64,000 nt of DNA from assembly GCF_001718195.1 (NCBI RefSeq), contig NZ_MCNV01000013.1, positions 1 through 64,000 of the forward strand. Reading direction: 5' to 3'. The notes below the pieces were generated by a model, which ran no database searches, was not told where the DNA came from, and saw only the letters and a program-made list of their open reading frames with translations. How positions within the stretch are numbered: the first letter of the stretch is position 1; each line of letters starts with the position of its first letter. The translations under genes were made by a program, and so were the position numbers. Source of the DNA: Paraburkholderia nodosa (GTDB taxonomy: Bacteria > Pseudomonadota > Gammaproteobacteria > Burkholderiales > Burkholderiaceae). Below are positions 18,525 to 27,781 of the stretch, one piece after another.

Positions 18525-19097
18525 CGCATTTGAGGTGCGGTGACGCGGGCCGGGTGCCGGCCCGCGCACGCATCGCGTGTCTGCGCCATTGATTCATGTG
18601 CTGCGTCGTGGGCGGTGGTCACGTGTAAACCAGCGCAGGCGGGTGGCGTCTTGCGGCACCGGCTCAACTTTCTTCATCTATCCAGGCATTCTTTCGGATG
18701 CCTTTCCATTGGCGCGCCACAACCCGGCGGGAATATTCGAGGTGCCTTCTCGTTTACGCAGGACGCGAGTCGCGCGAAGCAACGCTGCGCGACCCGTCAT
18801 GATCGATCAGGTCCATCGTACGCACAGGAGATGTCGAATGGAAACTTCACGTTTACTGTCCGCATCCAGTTCATGTCGCTAGCGAGCCCCCTACCAAAAA
18901 TAGAGGGGGTTGACCCATCGCGATTCTGATTGCGCGTTTGCACAATGAAGACGTCGCGTGCGTGCAAAGGGTTCATCGTGAACGGTTTCACCAGTTGGAG
19001 CCTCGCGCTCCTCGATCGCCGCGGCACACGGAATACGGACTCCAGCTCTCACTGCCGACGCGATGTATTTGCTCCATGCGGCGCAGGAGTGGCAGCC
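18525..19097. other. Long leader before the cytochrome genes
   Basis: No credible gene is seen in these 573 bases. A strong hairpin at 18544-18566 probably ends the nucleoside permease transcript. The cytochrome-porin gene could be read from further upstream in frame (to 18930), but that part lacks a signal peptide or a good ribosome site and reads as non-coding. Confidence 0.5.
18544..18566 (+). terminator. Strong GC hairpin after the nucleoside permease gene
   Basis: A 10-bp perfect stem CGCGGGCCGG/CCGGCCCGCG with a GTG loop lies 20 bp after the stop codon. No T-run follows, so it may act as an end-stabilising or rho-assisted terminator rather than an intrinsic one. Confidence 0.5.
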
Positions 19098-20486
19098 ATG
19101 ACAAAGTTACTCGTCAGCCATGCAGCATTTCATCATTGGCTGTTCTGTGGCTGGGCACTCGCATTCGTGTTGCTCGCGTTGTTGCCGGCGACCATCGCAC
19201 ACGCGCTGCCGATCTTCGCGCGCCAAACCGGCCAGAGTTGTGTGGCTTGCCACGCCGGAGGACAATTTCCTGAGCTCACGCCATATGGGCGAATGTTCAA
19301 GCTCACCGGTTATACGCTCGGTGAACGCACGATCCCGATTGCCGCAATGGCAATCGGCAATCTGAGCCAGACGCGAGTCAATACTGATGCGAGCGGCAAC
19401 ACCATCAACACCAAGAATGGTCTGCCGATCTTCGACTTTGCGAGCATCTTTCTTGCCGGAAAGATCACCGACAAAATTGGTGCATTTACGCAGTTCACCT
19501 ACACGAACTACGACCATCAGAATGGCGAAACGAACAAATGGGAAGGCCACTGGGCATCCGACAATACAGACTTCCGGTTCGTGGACCGGATCATGGGCGA
19601 AGCGAACGACCTGATCCTCGGAGCAACGCTGCACAACAATCCAACCGTGCAGGATGTCTGGAACTCCGCGCCGGCATGGGGTTATCCGTACATTTCATCG
19701 ACGATCAGTCCGGTTGCCAAAATCCCCAATCTTCCCGTTATCGAAGGAAGTCTTGCGTCGCAGGTGGTGGGTTTCGGCGGCTACCTGTACTGGAACAAGA
19801 CGGTCTACGCCGAACTGACCGCGTACAGCACGGCCGATGGCATCTGGTCGTTCATGAGTCACGGCAACCGGGAAGGAAACGCGGCTCACCCGCAAATTTA
19901 TCTGCGCGGTTACAACCCGTATGCACGCATTGCGTTGACGCGGGACTGGGGGCCTCATAGCGCAATGGTCGGCGCGTTCCTGTTGAACGTGAACATCTAT
20001 CCGAACGACTCGAACCAGTTCCCGATCTTTACGCAGGGCGTGACGCGCTACCGCGACTACGGCGTGGACGCGCAGTACGAGTACCTGCTCGAGCCGCACA
20101 CGATCACCGCGCAAGCCCGCTACGTGCGTGAGAACGTCCACGATCCGAATAATCTGGTCCTGAGCGACAGCACGTCGGGGAATCTCGACTCGTTGAGGAT
20201 CAAGGCATCGTATGTGTATCAGGCCAAGTACGGGTTCAGTCTTTCGTTCTTCAATACGACAGGTAGTCCAGACAGCACAGCCTACGCGGCCAGCGCGAAT
20301 TTCCACCCCAATACGCAGGGATGGACGCCAGAAATATTCTGGATACCGAATCAACGCATCCGGATAGGTATTCAGTACACGCACTACACCAAATTTCTCG
20401 GTGCGACGTCGAATTACGACGGCGCGGGCCGTAATGCGAGAGACAACGACACGCTTTTCATCTATCTGTGGGCTGCTTCATGGTGA
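19098..20486 (+). CDS. Cyc2-like fused monoheme cytochrome-porin
   Basis: The 462-residue protein has a signal peptide (hydrophobic 14-33, cleavage near AHA-L) followed at once by LPIFARQTGQSCVACHAGG, with a c-type heme site C48-V-A-C51-H52, then FPELTPYGRMFKLTGYTLG. The remaining 380 residues are amphipathic, aromatic-rich beta strands ending in ...FIYLWAASW, as expected of an outer-membrane barrel. This order (FARQTG-CxxCH-P.L..GR.FK..GY, then a barrel of this size) is that of Cyc2-type fused cytochrome-porins known for Fe(II) oxidation. The iron role is inference. A diheme cytochrome and CcsB follow on the same strand. Confidence 0.75.
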   Translation: MTKLLVSHAAFHHWLFCGWALAFVLLALLPATIAHALPIFARQTGQSCVACHAGGQFPELTPYGRMFKLTGYTLGERTIPIAAMAIGNLSQTRVNTDASGNTINTKNGLPIFDFASIFLAGKITDKIGAFTQFTYTNYDHQNGETNKWEGHWASDNTDFRFVDRIMGEANDLILGATLHNNPTVQDVWNSAPAWGYPYISSTISPVAKIPNLPVIEGSLASQVVGFGGYLYWNKTVYAELTAYSTADGIWSFMSHGNREGNAAHPQIYLRGYNPYARIALTRDWGPHSAMVGAFLLNVNIYPNDSNQFPIFTQGVTRYRDYGVDAQYEYLLEPHTITAQARYVRENVHDPNNLVLSDSTSGNLDSLRIKASYVYQAKYGFSLSFFNTTGSPDSTAYAASANFHPNTQGWTPEIFWIPNQRIRIGIQYTHYTKFLGATSNYDGAGRNARDNDTLFIYLWAASW

Positions 20487-20537
20487 TGTCCCGTGGCTAC
20501 CGGGGACAGCAAAGGCTGCAGCAAGGAGGTTGTTGCC

Positions 20538-21209
20538 ATGAACAAGGTGACGCATATCGTCTCCATTGGGATGCTGCTGGCCGGGTCGGCGTGTCAGGAC
20601 CTCGAGCATTCGCGACAGGTCGATAACCCGCAGGTGCGCGGAAAGACCATCGCCTTGCAGGTGTGCTCGAACTGCCATGGTGTGAACGGCGTTTCGGTGT
20701 CGCCTACGTTTCCGAAGCTCGCCGGGCAGCGCAAGGAATATCTGGTCGATCAACTGACGGACTTCAAGAGTCATTCGCGGGCCGACCCGAATGCGCAGCG
20801 TTTCATGTGGGGATTCACCCATTTGACCGACGCGCAGATCGACGAGCTCGCGACGTACTTCTCGAGTCAACCCGCGGTTCTCGGCGAAGCGAGCGATCTC
20901 GCGCTCATCAACGAAGGCAACGCGATCTATCATTCGGGCCTGCCGGACAAGGGCGTCTCGGCGTGCATGGCTTGCCATGGACAGCATGGCGAAGGGATAA
21001 ATCAGTTTCCCCGGCTCGCGGGCCAGCACGCGGACTACGTCATGAAGCAGCTCAAGGTCTTCCAGCAATCGGATACCCGGCCTCGCGGCGCTGTCATGAA
21101 GGCTGTGTGCGCCAACATGTCGGACCGTGACATGCGTGCCGTCGCGGCCTACGTCGAGGTGTTTCCGCCGGAAGGGGAGGCGTCCGTCAGTCCGGCAGAC
21201 GATCGATGA
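20538..21209 (+). CDS. Diheme cytochrome c, c4-like
   Basis: The 223-residue protein has two c-type heme sites, C43-S-N-C46-H47 and C143-M-A-C146-H147, each in a class I cytochrome fold with the flanking FPKLAGQRKEYLVDQL and FPRLAGQHADYVMKQL segments typical of cytochrome c4/c553 proteins. The Met axial ligands are likely in RFMWGF and the corresponding second-domain loop. A signal ends near LLAGSAC, possibly a lipoprotein. The start at 20538 is fixed by AAGGAGGT nine bases upstream. It begins 51 bp after the cytochrome-porin and is its likely periplasmic electron partner. Confidence 0.88.
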   Translation: MNKVTHIVSIGMLLAGSACQDLEHSRQVDNPQVRGKTIALQVCSNCHGVNGVSVSPTFPKLAGQRKEYLVDQLTDFKSHSRADPNAQRFMWGFTHLTDAQIDELATYFSSQPAVLGEASDLALINEGNAIYHSGLPDKGVSACMACHGQHGEGINQFPRLAGQHADYVMKQLKVFQQSDTRPRGAVMKAVCANMSDRDMRAVAAYVEVFPPEGEASVSPADDR

Positions 21210-21264
21210 GCAATCAGGCGCACAGACCGCGATTTTTCGACGTCGTCTTTGAATAGCGAATGCC

Positions 21265-22488
21265 ATGAAATCATCCTCACCGTCTTCCGATGCTGCGATG
21301 GCGACGCCAGCGGCACTACATCGGCCACGATCCACGTGGCGAGCGGCTCAAACGAGCCTGCTGTCCGACGAACGCCCCTTTGCGAGGCGCCTCGGTGCAT
21401 TCGACTGGCTGTTTGCCCTTGCGATGGCTGGAGGCGCTGGCTTTGCCTTGTCGCGCTACCACGCGTACATGAGCGTCTATGACCAACTGGTGCTGGTGTG
21501 CTCGGTGCCGGCCTTCGTCGTGCTCGGCTGGCGCTGGAAGCCGGCACGGCTGCTGATCGCGGCAATCGCAGCGCTGTCGCTGTTTGCAATCCAGTTGTAC
21601 CAGGGCGACCTGGGGCGCGCCAACAGCACGTTCTTCCTGAAGTATTGCCTGTCCAGCCAGTCGGCCATTCTCTGGATGAGCGTGCTTTTCGTGCTCGCCA
21701 CCTTGTTTTACTGGCTGGGCACGCTGTCGCGCTCGCCGTCTGGCGGTGCAATCGGCTCGAAGTTGACGTGGGTCGCGGTATTGATGGGTTTCGTCGGGAT
21801 GATGGTGCGGTGGTATGAGTCGTATCTGATCGGTGCGGACGTCGGCCACATTCCGATTTCGAATCTCTATGAAGTGTTCGTGCTGTTCTGCGTGATCACG
21901 GCGCTCTTTTACCTGTACTACGAGGAGCACTACAACACGCGCTCGCTTGGCGCCTTCGTGTTGCTCGTGATCAGCGCGTCGGTCGGGTTCCTGATGTGGT
22001 ACTCGATCGCACGCGACGCGCAGCAGATCCAGCCGCTGGTGCCGGCGCTGCAAAGCTGGTGGATGAAGATTCACGTCCCGGCCAACTTCATCGGCTACGG
22101 CAGTTTTGCGCTGTCCGCAATGGTCGGCGTGGCGTACCTGCTGAAGGAGCGGGGTGTGCTGTCGGACCGGCTGCCGACGCTCGATGTGCTCGACGACGTG
22201 ATGTACAAGTCGACCGCTGTCGGTTTTGGGTTTTTCACCATTGCGACGATTCTCGGCGCGCTGTGGGCCGCCGAGGCGTGGGGCGGTTACTGGAGCTGGG
22301 ATCCGAAGGAAACGTGGGCGCTGATCGTCTGGCTGAACTATGCGGCCTGGCTGCATATGCGGCTGATGAAGGGGTTGCGGGGGCATGTTACCGCGTGGTG
22401 GGCGCTCACGGGCCTGATGGTCACCGCCTTCGCATTCCTCGGGGTGAATATGTTCCTGTCCGGGTTGCACAGCTACGGCCGCCTATGA
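21265..22488 (+). CDS. ccsB: Cytochrome c assembly protein, CcsB/CcsA (ResC) type
   Basis: This 407-residue inner-membrane protein belongs to the heme-handling family of system II cytochrome c maturation. It has about eight membrane segments and the hallmark WGGYWSWDPKETWALIVWL (WWD domain, about residues 342-360), with conserved His in HVPANF, WLHMRL and RGHVTAWW. It follows the two c-type cytochromes with a 55-bp gap. No ResB/Ccs1 partner is in the window, so it must use one encoded elsewhere or act with a different partner. Confidence 0.88.
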   Translation: MKSSSPSSDAAMATPAALHRPRSTWRAAQTSLLSDERPFARRLGAFDWLFALAMAGGAGFALSRYHAYMSVYDQLVLVCSVPAFVVLGWRWKPARLLIAAIAALSLFAIQLYQGDLGRANSTFFLKYCLSSQSAILWMSVLFVLATLFYWLGTLSRSPSGGAIGSKLTWVAVLMGFVGMMVRWYESYLIGADVGHIPISNLYEVFVLFCVITALFYLYYEEHYNTRSLGAFVLLVISASVGFLMWYSIARDAQQIQPLVPALQSWWMKIHVPANFIGYGSFALSAMVGVAYLLKERGVLSDRLPTLDVLDDVMYKSTAVGFGFFTIATILGALWAAEAWGGYWSWDPKETWALIVWLNYAAWLHMRLMKGLRGHVTAWWALTGLMVTAFAFLGVNMFLSGLHSYGRL

Positions 22489-22544
22489 GGATAACGAACG
22501 AATGCGATGACGTATGAAGCTTCTGTTCTCGCCACAAGGCCCTA

Positions 22545-23750
22545 TCAGGGTTTGAGCTTCGCGAGGCGCGGTGCGAAGCGGCACATTACGAGGGGGAGCA
22601 GTGCCAGGACGGCGCCGGCAAAGAATGTGGTGGACGCGCCGTGCCGATCCCACAACCAGCCGGCGATGACGCTTGCAAACAGCAGGCAGATGCCGCTTGC
22701 GAGATTGAAGACGCCGAACGCCGTGCCCCTGAGCGATTGCGGCGCGGTTTCGGCGACCATCGCAGCGAGAAGGCCTTGCGTGAGCCCCATGTGCAGGCCC
22801 CACAGTGCGACGCCGATGAGCACGGTGATGATCGACGCACTCGCGCCGAGCACCAGATCCGCCGCGATCAGTGTGACGATGCCGAGCGCAAGCAAAACGC
22901 GGCGGTCGGTTCGATCGGACAGCGCGCCCGCGGGGTACGCACTAAGTGCATAGGCGAGACTCATCACCACCATGACGCCGGGAATCCACGCGATATCGAT
23001 GCCGGTCTGCTGGGCGCGCAACACAAGGAACGCTTCGCTGAAGCGCGCGAGGGTGAAGGTCGCGCCTATCGCGACCACGAACCAGTAGCGCCCCGGAAAT
23101 TCCCGCAACGCTTTCCAGCGCAGCGGTGACCGGAAGCTGCGAGACGCCTGTTCATGAGCCGGCTCCTCGATGCCGAACACAATCAGACCGACCGCAATGA
23201 CGGCTGGCACGACAGCGAACCAGAGGACGGCGCGGATGTGATCCGAGAAGCGCAGCATCAGCACGATGGCCACGAGGGGCCCGGCGAACGCGCCTATCGT
23301 ATCCATCGACTGTCTGAGCCCATAGCACGCACCGCGAATCTCCGGCGGCGCGACATCCGCGAGGAGCGCGTCGCGCGGCGCACCGCGAATTCCCTTGCCG
23401 GCACGGTCGATGAGACGCGCCACCGCGACAAGCGCGGGCGTGTGCGCCAGCGGAAAAAGCGGCTTGGACAGCGCGCCCAGCCCGTAGCCGAGCAGCAACA
23501 GGGCCTTGCGCTTGCCGAGCCAGTCGCTCACGGGGCCCGAGAAGATCCTGACGATCATCGCCGTCGCTTCGGCGGCCCCTTCGAGCAAGCCCAGCGCGCT
23601 CACGCTCATACCCATCGTGGTGACGAGGAAGACAGGTAGCAGCGCGTGAATGAGTTCGGAGGAAAGGTCCATGAAAAGGCTCACGTATCCCAGCATGCGT
23701 ACCGCGCGGGGAATGGGGATGCGTGAGGTAGCGGGCGTCTCAGGCAGCAC
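22545..23750 (-). CDS. MFS transporter
   Basis: The 401-residue protein has about 12 membrane segments. Family signs are DLSSELIHALLPVFLV in the first segment, the loop SDWLGKRKALLLLGYG (MFS motif A) and DRAGKGIRGAPRDALLADV, which marks a group of drug or metabolite exporters common in proteobacteria. The start is unclear: GTG at 23750 with GGAG upstream gives an 18-residue cytoplasmic tail before the first segment and is preferred; TTG at 23804 and ATG at 23696 are alternatives. The gene is convergent with ccsB. Confidence 0.85.
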   Translation of the reverse strand: MLPETPATSRIPIPRAVRMLGYVSLFMDLSSELIHALLPVFLVTTMGMSVSALGLLEGAAEATAMIVRIFSGPVSDWLGKRKALLLLGYGLGALSKPLFPLAHTPALVAVARLIDRAGKGIRGAPRDALLADVAPPEIRGACYGLRQSMDTIGAFAGPLVAIVLMLRFSDHIRAVLWFAVVPAVIAVGLIVFGIEEPAHEQASRSFRSPLRWKALREFPGRYWFVVAIGATFTLARFSEAFLVLRAQQTGIDIAWIPGVMVVMSLAYALSAYPAGALSDRTDRRVLLALGIVTLIAADLVLGASASIITVLIGVALWGLHMGLTQGLLAAMVAETAPQSLRGTAFGVFNLASGICLLFASVIAGWLWDRHGASTTFFAGAVLALLPLVMCRFAPRLAKLKP

Positions 23751-24003
23751 TGCGCTTGCTCCGGAGATACGTGTACTCGTGCCACGTGAGGGCGATGACG
23801 ACAATGTCCAATGCCGTCACCAGCAGCGGCTCGTGCAGCAAGCTGATCCTACCGCAGTTCTTCCACGCGTTGCGGCTGCATCGGTCGCGACTGATTCGTG
23901 TTTCCGCCTCGCCTGCCCGTTGGCTCGCATGCACGTAACATGGAGTTGCGGCGCGATGGAACCCCGGGTTGCGCTGCGCCCATCAGACGCGTGGAGATGC
24001 GCC

Positions 24004-24324
24004 ATGAAGAGCCTCTCGAGAATGTCCCCGACGCTGACTGCGTTGGCGCTCCTGCTGGCGGGATGTGCCATCGGCGTGTCACAAAGCGTGCAACAAAGCG
24101 GGCCACATCTGAGCCCAACCGAGTGCCGTGATCTGGCTGCGCTCAGAAGCAACGCGCCCCCGACGATGGCGCAGCACCAAAGCGAACTGGCGGCCCTGAG
24201 GAAAGCGGGTTACAACCCGTCACCCTGGTACGACGACCCGTACTACCCAGACGATCTGCAGGCGGCGCAGCGCGTGGTCGACTATTGGTTCAACACGGAG
24301 TGCCACCCGTCTGCGCCCGGGTGA
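24004..24324 (+). CDS. DUF4148-like small lipoprotein, copy 2
   Basis: The 106-residue protein has a signal with lipobox LAGC and the block HLSPTECRDLAAL, RSNAPPTMAQHQSE, LRKAGY, DDPYYPDDLQ. It is a close paralogue of 13009-13317, including the same 20 nt leading up to and including the ATG. Function is unknown. It stands alone between an MFS gene and a deacylase gene. Confidence 0.8.
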   Translation: MKSLSRMSPTLTALALLLAGCAIGVSQSVQQSGPHLSPTECRDLAALRSNAPPTMAQHQSELAALRKAGYNPSPWYDDPYYPDDLQAAQRVVDYWFNTECHPSAPG

Positions 24325-24452
24325 GAAAGGTGGATTCGCTCCACTTCCCGGCAACAACGCGGAGTTCTGCTACCGGGTCTCTCGCGAGTGGACTATCCTG
24401 AAAGGATTAGTGGAGGCTGGTTTTCTTCTCCGCATTCGACAGGAGGTGTGCC

Positions 24453-24944
24453 ATGTCGATGTCGACCACTTTGCAGGAGCGCCTGCGCAGCAAGGGCTCA
24501 CGCTACGAAATCGTGCGCCACCCATACAGTCATTCGAGCATGGAAAGTGCTGCTGCGGCGCACATTCCCGGCGACCGTCTAGCAAAAACGGTGCTGCTCG
24601 AGGACGAGCACGGCTATGTGGCCGTCGTCCTGCCCTCAACCTATGCCGTGCAATTGTCCGAGCTTTGGAACAAGACAGGGCGCAGGCTCGGCCTTGCTAC
24701 GGAAGACGAACTGCGTGAGCTGTTCAAGGACTGCGATGCGGGGGCGCTGCCGCCGATCTGTGCGGCGTATGGGATGAAAACCTACCTCGAGACGAACCTG
24801 GCCGGCCAGCCGGACGTCTACTTCGAGGCGGGCGATCACGAAGAACTGGTTCATATGGACGGGGACCAGTTTCTGGCGCTAATGGACGACGCGGAGCGAG
24901 CCCATTTCGCAAGACGCATGCGAGGCATGGGTGGACGTGCGTGA
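24453..24944 (+). CDS. YbaK/EbsC-type aminoacyl-tRNA deacylase
   Basis: The 163-residue protein matches the YbaK/ProX domain that hydrolyses mischarged aminoacyl-tRNA in trans. Visible parts are the N-terminal helix YEIVRHPYSHSSMESAAAA, the lysine strand LAKTVLLEDEHGYVAVVLP, the helix LRELFKDCDAGALPPI, and GDHEELVHMDG. AGGAGGTG precedes the ATG. The specific mischarged tRNA cannot be told from sequence. Confidence 0.85.
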   Translation: MSMSTTLQERLRSKGSRYEIVRHPYSHSSMESAAAAHIPGDRLAKTVLLEDEHGYVAVVLPSTYAVQLSELWNKTGRRLGLATEDELRELFKDCDAGALPPICAAYGMKTYLETNLAGQPDVYFEAGDHEELVHMDGDQFLALMDDAERAHFARRMRGMGGRA

Positions 24945-25108
24945 GTGAATAGTCGAACTGCGTACGTTCAGGCGGGGGCGGTGCCGATTGACCACATCGC
25001 GCCGGGGCAATCGCGTCCTGGTTTCGTGCGCATGGGTGGTTGCGTAAGCAACGATTAACGGCGCCGTCCTCGCAATCGTATCAATTAACCGGGAACAGGA
25101 GAGAGAAA

Positions 25109-25423
25109 ATGCCTATCGCCAGACAAATATCGGCCCTGCTCGTCGCGGCATCGCTTGGGATTGGCACAGTGACACCAACCTTCGCGCAGGACGACGCTTC
25201 GGGTGCAGCCAATGCCGCAGTGCCGGGGGGCGCGTCGTCTGCGAAGCCAACCAAAGCGGAGCGCAAGCAGGCCCGAAAGGAAGCCCGGGCGAAAAAGAAT
25301 GCCGAATTGAAGAGGCTGGAGGCCGCGGGCTATCAACCCGGCCGCGCCAATGATCAGAACTATCCGCAGGATCTCCAGAACGCGCAAAAAAAGGCGGGGA
25401 TTGGGCAGGGAGCCAGTCAATAG
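25109..25423 (+). CDS. DUF4148 exported protein, copy 3
   Basis: The 104-residue protein has a signal peptide cleaved at FAQ-D, a linker, a Lys/Arg/Glu helix and the DUF4148-type ending LKRLEAAGYQPGRANDQNYP with DLQNAQKKA. It is more divergent than copies 1 and 2 and is not a lipoprotein. AGGAGA upstream fixes the start at 25109. It ends 12 bp before the convergent TonB receptor gene. Confidence 0.8.
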   Translation: MPIARQISALLVAASLGIGTVTPTFAQDDASGAANAAVPGGASSAKPTKAERKQARKEARAKKNAELKRLEAAGYQPGRANDQNYPQDLQNAQKKAGIGQGASQ

Positions 25424-25435
25424 CGGCCGAATGCC

Positions 25436-27625
25436 TCAAAAATCCGCATGCAGGGTAACGTAGGCGCTAAGGGGCTCACCAAGATAGGCGCCGGCCTCAT
25501 TGGCGGCGATGAAGTAGCGCCGGTTGGTCAGATTGTGGACATTGAGATCCACGCCCCAGTGGTTCGCCTGATAGCCGAACGCCGCATTGGCGATGACATA
25601 GGATGGCACCGAATTGATGTTCGAGATGTCGCTGTACACTTTGCTCATGTAATTGATGCCCGCTCCGACATGAAACCCGGGATGTCCCGCGATCGCGAAT
25701 GTGTAGGTCGACCACAGATTCGCCATGAACGCGGGCACGTCCTGCGGGCGGTGGCCGACCGCCGTTATCCCTTGGGGATTGCTCGTGACATAGGCGTGCT
25801 GCGCCGTGAAATTGGCGATCACGTGCCAGTTGTCCGTAATGCCGGCATCGAGAGACGCCTCGCCGCCTTGTGTGCGCTGGCTGTCGTACACGACGGTTTC
25901 GATGTTGTTGACGGTCGTCGGCGTCGCCACGTTGTCGCGCGATACGTCGAAGAGTGCCGTGTTCAGCACGTATTGGCCGTCGAGCAATGAAAACTTGACG
26001 CCCACCTCGTACTGCAGCGCCGATTCAGGCGCGCCGATACCCGTCTGCGTGTTCTCCGAGTTGAAGTTCGTCAGATAGCTCTTCGATATGCCGAAGTACG
26101 GCGACATCCACGGCGTGAGCTTGTAAAGCGCGCCGATATTCCAGCTCACCGGCGCATCATTGCGCGAGTAGGTATTGCCCGCCAGTATCGGTACGCCTTC
26201 GTTGTCCACCCGTCCTGGCACGGTGATATTCGGTGTCAGCGAAGTCTGCCACCAGTCCTTTCGCACACCGACTCGTATTTTCAGCTTGCTCGTCGCATCC
26301 ACCTGATCGGTGGCGTACAGGCTGTAGAAGTTCGCAACCAGATGATCGTTGTCGCATGAATGCTTCGCATCGCAAAGGAAATGCAGGCTCGCAATCGAAG
26401 TTTCAGGCGGCACCGGTGCGAACACATCTTCGATATTCGGAAGGTCCGCCGTGGAGCGATCGGTATTGATGGTCTGATGCTGATACTCGAAGCCTGTCAG
26501 CAGCGTGTGCTTGACGTTTCCCGTTGCGAATTTCCACACAGGTTCGAGCTGATAGTCGAGCGTATTGTCCGAATCGTTTTGTTGGCGCAACTGCCGGTTG
26601 ACGACCTCGTTGCCGACCACCTTCGTCTTCGAACTATCCCCATTGCCAAAGAACTCCAGGGAGCGGTGCAGGAACGAGAGCCGGTTGTTGATCGTCAGCA
26701 CGTCGTTGACCTTCCACTCGTCGGTGAGGGTCGGGCGAACGTAGCTTGCGCGCGCATAGGCGAACGGCGTCGAATATTTCGCGTCGAATGGAACGTTCCG
26801 GATGGGGGTGCCGTTGTAATAGATGATGCCGTACGAATCCGGCGTCGAGCGGGAGTCTTGCGCCTCGAGCGAGAAGTCGATCTTGTGGTCGCCGATCTTC
26901 CATTCGACTGCAGGACGGATCTCCTTGTCCCAGTACGACAGGCTGCGGTATCCGTCCGATCTCGCACCCGTCGCGTCGACGCGATAGTTCAAGCCCGAGA
27001 GGCCGGTCGGCCCCGTGACATACGCGCTGCCCCAGACCGTGCCGAATGAACCGGCCTGGATGCTGCCTCCATATTGAAGCGTGGGAGACGGCGTGTAGTG
27101 GACGATATTGATCGTGCCGCCCGGCGGTCCGCTGCCAAAAAGTGATGAACCCGGTCCTTCGAGAACCTCGATGCGCTCGACACCATTCAGCGAATGCGAA
27201 ACGCCGTTGACCTGATCGCCGTCGGAAAACCCGTCGGTGTAAATTTGCGCCTGGAGGCCGCGGATCATGAAGTGATCGAAGAAGCCCTTGGCATCCGGTC
27301 CGCCGGAATTCACCCCGGTGGCGTTGCTGAGGCTCTGCTGAAGCTTCGTGGCGCCTTGCTCCTTGAGCAGCCCGCTGGGGATTTCCTGCACAGTCATGGG
27401 CAGGTCGCCTATCGGCGTTCCGGTCTTGCTGACGTCTGCAGTCTGGTCAGGATCGTTGACGTTGTCGGGGGCGGTCGTCGGTCTGGTTGCGCGGACAACG
27501 ACCGTATTCAGTGCGGATGGCGGTTGAGATTGTTGGGCCTGTTGAGCGTTCGCTGCGCTAGAAAAAGACAGCGTTGAAAACGCAACCGATACGGCGATTG
27601 CGATGCGAGACGGGGACGATTTCAT
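25436..27625 (-). CDS. TonB-dependent siderophore receptor
   Basis: The 729-residue outer-membrane receptor has a signal peptide (cleavage at ANA-Q, about residue 27), a plug domain with GTPIGDLPMTVQEIPSGLL, NATGVNSGG, FMIRGLQAQIYTDGF and RIEVLEGPGSSLFGSGPPGG (about residues 70-175), then a 22-strand barrel ending in ...AYVTLHADF. It is downstream of tonB-exbB-exbD on the same strand, with a 156-bp gap. The ligand, probably a ferric siderophore, is not shown. The start at 27625 is preferred over 27634 from AGGA spacing. Confidence 0.93.
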   Translation of the reverse strand: MKSSPSRIAIAVSVAFSTLSFSSAANAQQAQQSQPPSALNTVVVRATRPTTAPDNVNDPDQTADVSKTGTPIGDLPMTVQEIPSGLLKEQGATKLQQSLSNATGVNSGGPDAKGFFDHFMIRGLQAQIYTDGFSDGDQVNGVSHSLNGVERIEVLEGPGSSLFGSGPPGGTINIVHYTPSPTLQYGGSIQAGSFGTVWGSAYVTGPTGLSGLNYRVDATGARSDGYRSLSYWDKEIRPAVEWKIGDHKIDFSLEAQDSRSTPDSYGIIYYNGTPIRNVPFDAKYSTPFAYARASYVRPTLTDEWKVNDVLTINNRLSFLHRSLEFFGNGDSSKTKVVGNEVVNRQLRQQNDSDNTLDYQLEPVWKFATGNVKHTLLTGFEYQHQTINTDRSTADLPNIEDVFAPVPPETSIASLHFLCDAKHSCDNDHLVANFYSLYATDQVDATSKLKIRVGVRKDWWQTSLTPNITVPGRVDNEGVPILAGNTYSRNDAPVSWNIGALYKLTPWMSPYFGISKSYLTNFNSENTQTGIGAPESALQYEVGVKFSLLDGQYVLNTALFDVSRDNVATPTTVNNIETVVYDSQRTQGGEASLDAGITDNWHVIANFTAQHAYVTSNPQGITAVGHRPQDVPAFMANLWSTYTFAIAGHPGFHVGAGINYMSKVYSDISNINSVPSYVIANAAFGYQANHWGVDLNVHNLTNRRYFIAANEAGAYLGEPLSAYVTLHADF

Positions 27626-27781
27626 TAACGTCATCCTGTTTTTGGGGATTTCTGATAATTCGTCGCCCCCTATATTCTTGAACGGAAATGACTTGCATAT
27701 GTAAGCTGCAAATAGACAACGTGTGGGCCGTTTTACGAGCAGCCCGCCCGCTACCTCGAAGCAGCTTGGTGAAGCAATGGT

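Noticed and set aside
18930..19097. Longer start for the cytochrome-porin
   Set aside because: The extra 56 residues lack a signal peptide and would place the true signal inside the protein.
27626..27781. Fur box before the TonB-dependent receptor
   Set aside because: GATAATT and an AT-rich stretch are present, but no 19-bp site of the expected form could be read.
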